Shown here one piece after another: positions 39,201-49,569 of a DNA stretch of 64,000 bases (position 1 is the first letter of the stretch; every line of letters begins with the position of its first letter). The notes beneath the pieces are model-generated. The model saw only the letters and a list, made by a program, of their open reading frames with translations. It was not told where the DNA came from and did not search any database. Source of the DNA: Varanus komodoensis (lineage: Eukaryota; Chordata; Lepidosauria; Squamata; Varanidae); assembly GCF_004798865.1 (NCBI RefSeq), contig NW_025336598.1:29947935-30011934 (forward strand), in the 5' to 3' direction. Both the position numbers and the translations under genes were made by a program.

Positions 39201-42200
39201 GTGGTCTTTACATCTGCCGGTGGAATCTTTTCTTTCTCTAGTTTTGTACCACTTTCATCAGTTTCCTTAATGGAGTCCAGGGGCTGGTTTTCAAAAAGCC
39301 AGACTGCATTCTGAACATCACCTTTTGGCACATCTTCCTTTGTTACTGTCTTGATACCTTCATACTCTGACCCCTCTCCTCTAATTTCATCAATGGTATG
39401 TGTTTCAAACAACCATGTGGATGTTCTAACATTGCCTTGCTGTAGTTCACTGACACTCACGGTTCTTACATACCTGCCTCCTTGGGTTTCTTCAGATTCA
39501 AATAATTTCTTGTTGGCTTTTACATCACCGCCCTGTACACTGTCAACTGTTGGAACAATGATTTTTTCCTCATCTGAAATGGTGTCCAGTGGTTGTGTTT
39601 CAAATCGGTATCTGACTGAGCTAACATCTCCTTTCTGAATATCTTCCTGGGTGACTGATTTTATAACATATACATTATCTGATTTGTTTATTGATTCTAG
39701 AGGCTTAGTTTCAAACAGCCACCGTGTTCCACGTACATCTCCATGAATCACTTCTTCTTTCTTAACAGTAGTCACTTCGTGATAATACCCTTCTTTGTCT
39801 TGGATTGCATAGAGTGGCTGGGTCTCAAAGAGCATTCTGTAGGTTTTCACATCCCCTTTTGTTATTTCTTCTTCACTAATAGTTCTCTTGGTGCTTTCTG
39901 CATCTACAGAAGATTCCTCTTTAATCTGGTCCAAAGAAAATGTTTCAAAGATAAAGCAGCCCTTTCTCACATTTCCACCCTGAATGTCTGTTACAGTTTT
40001 CATGGAGGTCCTGTCTCCATGGTGCTCGGTCAACTCATCCAGGGACTGATTCTCAAAAAGCCAGCAACAGTGCAAAACATCCCCCTTCTGTATATCTTCT
40101 CTTTGTATGGTTTTAATTTTGTTCAAGACTTCCTCTGAGCTGGAATTTATTGAGTCTAAGGATTGGTTCTCAAATTTATATTTCATTGTTGAGACATCTC
40201 CAGGCTGAATATCAATTTCCACAATTCGGTTCAGTTCTTTGTCTTCTTCTCCTTGTATATTTTCTAGCTTTTCAGTCTCAAAAATGAAACACGCTGTACG
40301 GACGTCACTGCCCAGAATGTCTTCCTGGTCCACTGTATGTTGTTTTATAGATGCTTCTGATTCTTCCCCTATTGCATCAAGAGGCCGGGTTTCAAAAAGC
40401 AGGGTACAGGATTTGACGTCTCCTTTCCGTATCTCTTCAGCATCTGTCACAGCCTCCTCTTTGTCATACAGGGATTCCATTGGCTGAGTTTCAAATAGCC
40501 ACCTGCATGTTTTTACATCCCCTTTGACAATCTCCGTTGTCTCGTCCTGTTCCTTGCTTTCTTCATCTTCCACGTTATTGAAATATTTAATAGAGTCAAG
40601 AGGCTGAGTTTCAAATAGCCATTTGGCTGTTTTCACATTGCCTGATTGTACTTCTTGCGAAGATATCCCTTTGATAATTTCGATTTTTTCAATACTCTTG
40701 TCAAATTGGTCAATGGGCCTCGTTTCAAAGAGCCACCTGCAGTTTCTGACATTGCCTCTTACAACCTCTTCTTGTCGAATTGTTTTAACTTCATGGTACT
40801 TCCCAAGGCTATCCTGGATTGCATACAATGGAGTTGTCTCAAAAACAGCTTTATTTAATTTGACTGCACCTCTCGTTACACCTTCAATGAGAATTTTATG
40901 AGAGTCATCATGTTTACTTAAACAGCATGTTTCAAATGCATGTTTACAGCTGCGCACATCCCCCCTGTCAATTTCCTCAAGTTTCACAGTCCTAATGAAT
41001 TCTTTTCTTTCCTCTCTGATCTGTTCCAGAGGCTGAGTTTCAAAAATTAATTTCTGATGCCTCACATCCCCTTTTTCTTCATCGGTGGCAACCATTTTTT
41101 GAAGCTTTCCAACATCTGGGCTGTCTTTTAGCATATCCATTGGCAATGTTTCAAATAAATGTTTAGCGGCATTTACATCCCCTCCTATTATTTCTTCTGT
41201 GGGTAAAAGATCTGTATCTTCACTTTCTTTTAGGGCATCCAGAGGCTGAGTCTCAAAAAGCCAACATTTTCTGCCAACATCAGTGCCCAGAATGACTTCT
41301 TTTTCTACAACAGATTCTGCAGAGTCCTCTTTAATAGTATCCAATGGCTGGGTTTCAAATAACCATTTTGCTCTGCCCACTTCTCCTTTGATGTTTTCTT
41401 CCATAGAGATTCCTCGAACAAGTTTTATTTCCAGAGAGTCTTTGTTTATTGTGTCTAGAGGTTGAGTTTCAAACATCCAGCGTACTGTCCTGACATCTCC
41501 TCTCTCAAGATCCTCTCTGTGGACTGTTTTAATCTCCAGCATTTGGCCTAAATTATTTCTAATGACATACATTGGTAGAGTTTCAAAATGCCGTATGCAT
41601 CTTTTCACATCCCCTTTAATCTCCTTTAGTTCAGATCTGAGCTGCAGCAACTTAGCTTCATCCACTGAGTAAAGCTGTCCAAGACTATCCAGTTGCTGGG
41701 TTTCAAACATGTACCTCACTGTTTTGACGTCTCCACCAGTGATTTCCTTGATTAAAGTCTCACTGGATTCTTGGTCTTTCTCACAGTGAATTTTATTCAT
41801 TGAGTCCAGTGGCTGAGTTTCGAACATCCAAGTAGCTGTGCGGACATCTCCTCGAGCCAGATCTGGAATTTTGTCTCCTCCTTCCATGTTGCCTGGAGAA
41901 TGTGTACCCAATGCATCCATGGGCTGTGTTTCAAACATCCAAGTCGTGTACTTCACATCTCCACCGGCAATGATTTCTTGATCTGCAATGCTTTTAGTAT
42001 CATTTGGGTCAGGGGATTCATCTTTGATTGAATCCAGAGGCTGATTCTCAAAGATCCACCTCATAGACTGGACCTCTCCCTTGAGGATTTCATCCCATTC
42101 CAAATACTCTCTTTCTGGGCTCATGCATTTTTGTGGGCTGTTGTCTGCATTTTCAAAGACATACCTAACCTGACGTACATCTCCTGCTACTGAGCTACCT

Positions 42201-42619
42201 ATTTCAGTGTCACTACTAGAGACTATCTCAGAAACATCATTGTAGTAATCTTTTTCTAAATTTTTCCTCAATTCTGGGTGAATGTGCTTGTACAAACGCT
42301 TTAATTCATAAAGATTTCTTTGCTTAGAATACAAATCTTTGGGGAGAGGTTGCCTTGATGGAGAGGGAGAGGGTTCAGGGGACTGGGAAAACCCTGTCAA
42401 TTCAGATGGAGCCTGCAATAAGTCTGGTGGTGGCAGGGGAGGACATTCCTCCATACTCCCACACTTAGAACGGTTGCCATAGGCTGCAGCAGAACCAGCA
42501 GGTACATATTCCGTTTTCTTTGCCATATACACTTCCTGTTGTCTACTGGAAGAAGCAGATTCGGCAGAGGAGGAAAAGACTGCAGAAGACCAGTTCATGT
42601 CTTGGTATGCATTTTCAAG
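33238..42619 (-). CDS. XIRP2: XIRP2 giant Xin-repeat exon
   Basis: One open exon of 9382 nt (phase 0 in, phase 1 out) between acceptor TTTATCCCCTAAAG and donor GTG|GTAAAT. Residues below are counted from the first Met at 42598. RLYKHIHPELRKNL at 101-114 is the conserved Xin N-terminal block. About 139-1145 hold 28 Xin repeats by my count, of the form GDVKxxxWLFETQPLDxI, which bind and bundle F-actin. About 1185-1540 hold 13 further shortened GD(V/I/L)xxAxxxL repeats. Proline runs lie near 1895-1965. A Lys/Glu/Gln-rich region follows. A WW-binding PPxY motif (APPTYEDVISGH) sits near 3050, then the conserved NFHKTWQESERVFKSLGY. XIRP2 acts at intercalated discs and myotendinous junctions. Human XIRP2 is of similar size. 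The frame past the donor runs to 33170 and is probably intron read-through. Confidence 0.97.
36884..36925 (-). repeat. XIRP2: In-frame proline-codon microsatellite
   Basis: GGT and GGA triplets on the plus strand encode a run of about 13 Pro in XIRP2, next to further proline runs encoded at 36720-36850 (LPLPPPPPP, SPPPPIG and FPPPPPPPED). Confidence 0.9.
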
Positions 42620-43962
42620 CTTTAGGGGATAAAATTAGCATTTTAAAACTATTTTCCAGGCCATATTTTAGCATTCATACAGTACAGTTGACTCAGTCCT
42701 GCAAAGAGCTAAGCAACAGGAGTTTTCAATGAAAATCGTATTCCTCAGTAACCCAAAATAATACGAAGTGATTTAATGTGCCCCGTGAAATATGATGTAA
42801 CTCATCCATAGCTCTCCCGATTGACATCAACCAGCTTACACCTCTAATGTTTCACTTATCTGTCGCTGCTCTGATGTTATGTGCTGTCAAGTTGTCTTTG
42901 ACCTATGGCGACCCTGTGAATGAAAGCCATCCAGAACGTCCTGCCTGTGACAGCCCTGCTGCGCTCTTGCAAATTCCAGGCTGAGGGGTCCTTTCTGGAG
43001 TCAAGTCATCTCGTTTCATTTCTCTGCACTACAATATGTGCTTATGCCATTCTTAGGCAATCTCGATAGGGTCAGCTTTTATCTTATATTAACAGATGAA
43101 GCAATCATGAGTTCTCACTTTTTTATAAGAATTGGAAATAGAACACAGAAAGTGCAGTGAGGGCACCAGGATCTAACGAAACAAAAGGAGGGCATCCGGA
43201 TGACTAACACCGTCCCTACAGATGGCTGCATCAAAGAACATTACAATATTCAAGATGCTTTCTGTGAAATGCAATTTATCCTGCAAACTGGTCAACCGAG
43301 TAAGGCAGGCAGTTCATGGGATGGTGCTTCCCCTGGCACGAGGTCCTAACAGGTAGAAAGGAGCACAGGAATACAGTCCTGGCCTGCCACTGCTCATCCT
43401 GCCTCAAAGCCTCTCAGCAGCCTCTGCAGTCAAAGGGAAGTCGGTGCCAACCAGCCTCATTGCTCCTTTGCTGCAAGGACTTGGTGGGGAGAACAGTGGG
43501 CAGGTTCTGTCCTGCTTGCCGGAGATCAGAAGGAACTTTGGGCATGATCTGAAGGGCTCACCGTGCTTATGTGACTGATGCAGCACTAGTAGAAGTGACC
43601 CCTAGTTCAATGTTAATAGCTTAAGTTTTTCCAGGAAACCAATTGTGATGGCTTACACTATTGGCATTGCGCCAGAGGTCATTCATGTTAGCACAGCTTC
43701 CCCTACATAAACACCGTGGTCCCATTGACCACTGCTCTTTTGGACAGACCACGGCTTACCCTGCTAATCCAAAGTTAACCCCCAAGGAACTGGAGCATAA
43801 ATCACCCACTTACCAAACCCATCTGGATTTGACTGAAAATTGCATTGCAATAGGAATCTAAATGAATGAATCAACTATGAGTACTCAGAATGTACAGCTA
43901 CTGCAACTCAGAAAAATGTTTTGTTAATGATTTAGTATTCGCCTCCTTTTCATACCACTGAC
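42620..43962 (-). other. XIRP2: XIRP2 intron before the giant exon
   Basis: Phase 0, from donor AAG|GTCAGT (43962-43961) to the acceptor at 42621-42620. It contains an old interspersed repeat at about 42880-43040. No other feature is recognised. Confidence 0.85.
42880..43040. repeat. Old interspersed repeat, family not named
   Basis: TGCTGTCAAGTTGTCTTTGA, then CCTATGGCGACCCTGTGAAT and ACAGCCCTGCTGCGCTCTTG match a repeat I recall as widespread in reptile genomes. I cannot assign a class with confidence. Confidence 0.5.
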
Positions 43963-44096
43963 CTTGATCTGCTTTGCAGGTGTTCCACTCTCCTGGTCAG
44001 AATGAAACAGCTTTCCCTGTGTTGTTTTTTCAAACTGCTGCTTCAAGGATTGCGTAGAAATCACCGGAATCTCTTCATTCTTGGCCGTCTGGACCA
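43963..44096 (-). CDS. XIRP2: XIRP2 coding exon before the giant exon
   Basis: 134 nt with acceptor TTTTCATACTGCAG and donor AAG|GTCAGT, phase 1 in and phase 0 out. It encodes VVQTAKNEEIPVISTQSLKQ then QFEKTTQGKLFHSDQESG and TPAKQIK. The EEIP...LKQQFEK...AKQIK pattern fits the XIRP2 N-terminal region, where short exons carry LKxQFEK-type segments. Its phase-0 end is shared by two partners: the giant exon (long form) or, when that is skipped, the dual-frame exon (LIM form). Confidence 0.92.
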
Positions 44097-45222
44097 CTGC
44101 AGTATGAAAACAAAATTAAAAGCGTTATTCCGGTAAGACATGTAATTAAGCTAAATCAGCTTGAAGCTTTGGTTGTGGCCCAGTAGCTTATCTGATTCTT
44201 CAGGTAACTTTGGTGTGGCTCATGGTAGACCAGCAGCCAAATAGTGGCCATGCCCCTGGGCTTGGGCATTCCCAGTGCGATCTGCGACACATGGCTTTTT
44301 AAAAAGCAGCAATGCACACAGCAAAGAAAGCTGGCTGTTCTGGGAACACAAACCCAAGCCTCTCCTTGACACGGAGAGAAGGAGCCACTCGAAAGATAGT
44401 GCAGATTGTTTGGGCTGACTCTGTTTGCCGGCACAATGACACCCTACAGTGCAAAGGCCAGTATCCAATCCAGAAGTTGCAAGTAGTTGGTGTGGCAGGT
44501 TTTGCTGGGAAACACGCTGCATCAGCACATGCTACGGGCATTGTGCTGGAGGGCACTGACAGTCGTGCAGTGTAGTGTTATGTTAGCGCTACTCTCGAAC
44601 TGGCTACTGCCCATTAAGCAATTCAAAGGATTGTTCTGATGGCAAACTGGCTGCACAGGTTTTTGACTCCTGCCCATGAGAAAGGTAGGCACTGCTCTGC
44701 AAGGGCACTCTTGGATGAAGAATGCTGCCACAAGGCAGAGAGCTGGCTCTGATGGGCCTTTGGTCCAAATCCAGCCTCATGGCATTTACCATGTTTACAC
44801 CAAACTAAGTATCACCTATGAAGCTCCAGTCATAAAATGGGAACACCACGACTAGGGCTCCTTCGCCGTGACGTCACTGCACCTCTCGGGCTAGAGCTGG
44901 TGGAACAGCTCGATGGCTTGGTGACCCTGAGCCGTTATGAAATTCTGCCTAGTTGTTCTGTCCAAAAATACCAAGATAGTCAATACTGGATGAAACAATG
45001 TTCACTGCATTTCAGTCTTGATGGACATGATCCATCCAAAGCGAAGTCCCACTGTTTTGAAGGCACTGTATTTAAGTGGCTGCTTAGCTTTCCAGTTACA
45101 ATGAGAAGAACTTCTTACACAATGCTTCACTTCTGGTGGATTGTGCCTTTTATCGAGGTATCTACAAGAGAATATGCTGTCTGAAACACTTGTCTTCTGC
45201 TATATTTTTCTGCTCCTCTTAC
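44097..45222 (-). other. XIRP2: XIRP2 intron
   Basis: Phase-1 intron from donor AAG|GTAAGA (45222-45221) to acceptor CAG (44098-44097). 44700-44790 resembles a CR1 3' tail (GAGAGCTGGCTCTGATGGGC). Several open frames at 44156-44730 overlap on both strands and are not called. Confidence 0.8.
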
Positions 45223-45295
45223 CTTTTCCATCAATGCTTTGAGTGACATTAGAGGCCTTCCTAGCCTCAAGGGAAGTTTGTTCATGATGAGAAAC
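45223..45295 (-). CDS. XIRP2: XIRP2 coding exon
   Basis: 73 nt with acceptor TTGTTTTGGCAG and donor AAG|GTAAGA, phase 0 in and phase 1 out. It encodes VSHHEQTSLEARKASNVTQS then IDGK. Splice sites are strong, and the phases fit both neighbouring exons exactly, which is the main support. Sequence resemblance alone is weak because this N-terminal part evolves fast. Confidence 0.85.
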
Positions 45296-47258
45296 CTGCC
45301 AAAACAATTGAAATTTCAAGTAAAAATCAACCATTTAATGTGATCTATCCTGGTTTGTTTTTTGTTTTTGTTTTTTTTTGGGGGGGGGTGAATCTGGAGC
45401 ACCAAGAAGTAAGTCTTTATTAGAAGAAAGGTCTAATCTCTACCCCAAGCAGAGCTGGAATTCCATAGTTCCCTGTGAGAAAGAATTCAGCTGATTTAAT
45501 TTTACCCTGCCACAAATTCACAAGTTGCAGCCAGGTAAGACTCTGGCTAGAATCCCTTTCCTGGGGCCATGCCCCACTGAACCAGGACTTTCAGGATGGC
45601 ATGTCTAGGATCATGCTGGATTTCACTTAGTCCTCCAACTCATCACTTGAAATGTATGAATTTATTTAAACCATCTATCTTTTGCTATTCTCAAACAAGT
45701 CACAATAAATAATACTGGTGTGTTCGAAGGGGCCAGTGCGGATCAACCCTCTTACTTTCTAGCTATTGGTTTTACAGGGCTACACATTTGCATGGATTGG
45801 TTTGTATCAGGAAAGCCAGGAGTCAGGCATCTCTGGGTCCCATTAAGGCCCCCTCCCATTCTTGCCACAGTCTGAGCACTGCTATTTTATATTTTGTAAT
45901 GTCCAAAAATAGCATAATGTTGAGACAGTAACACTGCCCAAATTTACAGAGCAGATTTTAGGATAACTTTTAGGATAAAGTAGTGAACAGTAGATGCTTG
46001 AGAGGTTCTGCATAAATTTAGGTGAAGCACTTCAGTTCAGTTCAGACATGCACACATGTGGGGAGCCGTATTTGGTAGCCACAAACATTAATACGAACTA
46101 GCGGGAGAGAGAAGAACCTGGACTTTAGTCACACAATGATAGAAACTCTTCTGGTCATTTCCAACTCTTCTGGTTACCCCTCAGGTTGATCATGCCAACA
46201 TTTCTTGTGTTAATGAAGCAGTTAGAGGACTGGGCTGGGACTGGGAGATCAAGGCTCTGGTTCCTGCTGGGGCATGAAGCTCCCTGGGCAACTTTGGGCC
46301 AGTCATGAAATCTCAGCCTAGCCTACCTCATGGTGTTATTATTGTGGGGATTAAATAGAGAGATCTTGAAAGAGGAAGAAAGGTGGGGTATAATGCAATA
46401 TAGCCATAATTATAGGGCATTTGTGTGGGTGAAGGGGAAGGCTGTTCACAAGCGGGTTACTTCATACCTGCGATGGCCATAACATGTAATAATGGGGAAG
46501 TGCCTGGGCTGACACTGCTGGGTGGCTGCTGATGGCCCATGTATTCAGAGGGCCCTCTAATCTTCCACTGCTGTGCTTGAGCTGCCAATAACTTCCCCAC
46601 AGTACACCTGTGAGGAGGCATCACAGCTTGGAAAGGATGTCCTCACAGGCAGCACTGCCCCCTGGTCACAGCATCTGTGGGTTGGGGAAGCTTCATATCA
46701 GCTGGCACTCCACAGGGGTTGGCCCTACAGGTTGGCCCCGCCACCACCAATGCCAAGGTGAGTGCAGTTGAGCTACGATGTCTGGGAGAGTGGAATAGAA
46801 GAGCCCTGTTCATGCTGAATCCTGCAGGCCAGCTGCCAGGCCAAGAAGGTGGTCTACATAAGGAAAGTGAGCAGTGTGGACCGGAGGTACTGTAGTCCCA
46901 AGTGAGAGCAGCTTGAAGATTGCCCTGCCATCTTATGGCTCTTTGCCTTTAAAGTGGATTTGGACTGTGCAGCCCTTCAAGCAGAGGTACCCTCAAACAG
47001 AGACCTGTGTTCTGTACAGTAGGACATGCGGCCATGCTACCAATGTGAATCCCCATCTTCAAATTCAAGTTTGCCTGAGAGTCACCACATGATGAGCCAA
47101 GCACATTCTGTTCCCAGTCGCCATGCTTAGAGCATGTGGCACCAAACCAGACTGGCTGCCATCAGCACAACCGGGCAAGAACCGCATGACAAAATGGAGT
47201 CTCGGATGCTGCACTGTTGTTGCTTAGTGACAGAATGGTTATCAAGAGATGCAGGTAC
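45296..47258 (-). other. XIRP2: XIRP2 intron
   Basis: Phase 0, from donor AAG|GTACCT (47258-47257) to acceptor GGCAG (45297-45296). It holds a T/G homopolymer run near 45357-45388 and a MIR-like SINE at 46215-46405. Confidence 0.8.
46215..46405 (+). repeat. MIR/CORE-like SINE
   Basis: Sense order of a tRNA-derived SINE: a head with GGACTGGGCTGGGACTGGGA, then GGGCAACTTTGGGCCAGTCA, CAGCCTAGCCTACCTCATGG, TTATTGTGGGGATTAAATAG and GGTGGGGTATAATGCAAT. Diverged. Confidence 0.7.
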
Positions 47259-47366
47259 CTTTTCTGACTGAAAGGCTTCCAGCTGAGTTGCTCTTGAAGT
47301 TGCTTCATCTACTCTGGTTTCTGTGCTACTGCTTGACACCTTGGCTTGACTCTGAGTTGTCACTTT
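47259..47366 (-). CDS. XIRP2: XIRP2 coding exon (most 5' exon seen)
   Basis: 108 nt with acceptor TTTTTATTTCTCTTCAG and donor AAG|GTACCT, phase 0 in and out. It encodes KVTTQSQAKVSSSSTETRVD then EATSRATQLEAFQSEK, Ser/Thr-rich as in other XIRP2 N-terminal exons. Frame and phase are compatible with the exon at 45295. The upstream exon must end in phase 0 and was not found, so the gene start is outside the window. Confidence 0.8.
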
Positions 47367-49565
47367 CTGAAGAGAAATAAAAATAATCTCACTTTTGCAA
47401 CCTTTGCTTAAGTGAAAACTTTAAACAAAACCTAAACATGATAAAATTGAAAAACTAAACAAAAAGCACCACTTTACCTTCTAAACAATTCTTCAAATAG
47501 TTGATTAAATTGAATAATATAAATGTCACAATGAGATAGTTTTATTCTAACCCACATTGTAGGTTCATGATTTCCTTTATGAGCCTTAGTAGCATATATA
47601 TAAAGAGAAGTAGTGCACAGTGACCTGCATTTTGATGCAAACTTTATTAATTTAATCACCAAACTTCCATCTACTGGCAATCATGTAAAAAGAATACCAG
47701 AATATACGCAGCAAACCTGCCAAGCTTGAGTGTGATATTGAGGTCTTGTATGCAGTGTATTTATACCTGTATATTACCTACCGGCCTTTTGAATATCTAC
47801 AGAGCAGTAGGCTAGAAGCCCCAAAGTATTGGACTCAGAGGGCACAGAAACTCATATTCTTCACCCTCACTGTAAGGGGAGTCTTACGGCTGCCCGAGTC
47901 CTTCTCAGATTTTAATCCGATTCAGGATGGACAATGGCACCTCCTCCCAACCATTTCACACATTGCCACGGTAGTCATGGTTGTGACAAAGCGGAGTGAC
48001 TTCTTCCAAACAAACACTTCTCTCTCTCATTTTATTTCCTGTTGGAGCATCAAGGAACGCTATTGCAACAGTGTCCTGAGTGTTGGGGTATGGGAGAGGG
48101 TATCAGATCAGCAGCATGGCCATGACGGATTGACAGCGGAGGGCTTGCTCAAAAGAGCCACCATTTTCTCACGGGCTTCATAAACTCAGTCTGAATCCCG
48201 AGCAAAAACTGCTGAATTGTCTGTCAGGCACATCCAGGTAAAAAAAAGCGGGGTGCGAGGGGCAGAGGGCAGGGTTGCTTGTTGTGATGAGAATTCAGCC
48301 ATAGTGACCTCGGGATATGTCAGGAGTCCATTTGGGGGTAGGAATCTATCAGATGCCTGTCAGTGTTCAGCTATGTGGACTTTGGTCCATTTTGTTGTGG
48401 CCCGGAGTCTGAGTTCCTGGTGAGCACTCCCAACATGCACAGGGCACCCTTCAGGAATCAAAGCCCCACGCTCTGTACAAGGAGCGTCCGTCTTTGGTGC
48501 TACATGAGCATTCATGACCTTCCTCTCTGCTTGGCTCACTTTCTAAGACAAGGCAAGCACAAGAGGAAGCCTGTGAATTCTGGAGGAGTGGATTCTATTG
48601 AGTTTTGCCCCAATTCTTAGGCCATGTTTCAAGTGTGTCCTTTTCACCATCTTGGAACCATAGTGCTGACATATAGATGGGCAGAAAGAGACACACAGCT
48701 GCTGTTCCTACTATATTGTATAGTAGGAACACTTGTATACTCTCTTATATATCAAAAAGCCATCCATTTGGTGCTCAGGTTTATAAAATAACATCATTAA
48801 ACTAAAACAAATAAGAACATTAAAAGCCATAACACATCGAAGTACTCAAACAGCAACACAGATCGAGAAGCTGTGTCTTTCAGATGCTCCTAAATGCTTG
48901 TGTCCAAACATGAAAGAGCGAATGTGGATTGTGGAATGGAAGGCTCTTAATGTTGCAGTTATTGCCTCTAATGGCAACAGAAGTCGTGGGCAGCACTCAG
49001 GTTGACTGTCAGTATAATGCATCAAGTTCCAACTAGCTGGACAGCAGCAGGAGGAAGAATGGGGGAAATTATTTAGACAGGTCTTTTTTCATAAATGTAA
49101 TTGTCAAAATGCTTTGTAAAGTGATTTTCACATAAAAATAGTGTGTGGTAGAAAGCAAATGCAGAAAAATCAATGCATGTCCCACAGGTAAGAATGGATG
49201 TTAAGAAGTGTTCAAGATTGATTTTTTACATTCAGAATTCTCTGGAGTAAATCACTGTTGAAAGGAAGCAGCAGTTGAGAATGTAGAGTTTTCACCATAA
49301 ATTGTCATCTCTCACTTACGGAGAGATCAAACTTAAGTTGCGTTGAATTAAGTGTTTTCCTAATGGCCGTTCCATTATGTATGCAGTTTGCTGTACAATG
49401 GCCGTGGACAATGGTGGATGACTGTGCCAGTGTTTTGCATTTATAGTAGAATATTCACCACAGCACAAATGGGACTGTTATAAGTGGTCTGAGAGATCAG
49501 AGATACACGTTTTAGTCTCTTCTTCCTTTTCACAGAATGAGTGATGGGCACAGTATATAAACAGC
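47367..49565 (-). other. XIRP2: Probable XIRP2 5' intron, first part
   Basis: A 145-codon open frame at 47746-48183 (+) has no recognisable domain and is not called. Nothing else is recognised. Assignment to an XIRP2 intron is inferred from the missing upstream exons. Confidence 0.55.
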
Positions 49566-49569
49566 AGCA

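Noticed and set aside
47746-48183. 145-codon plus-strand open frame as a gene
   Set aside because: No recognisable domain. It lies in presumed XIRP2 intron with no promoter or poly(A) signal nearby.
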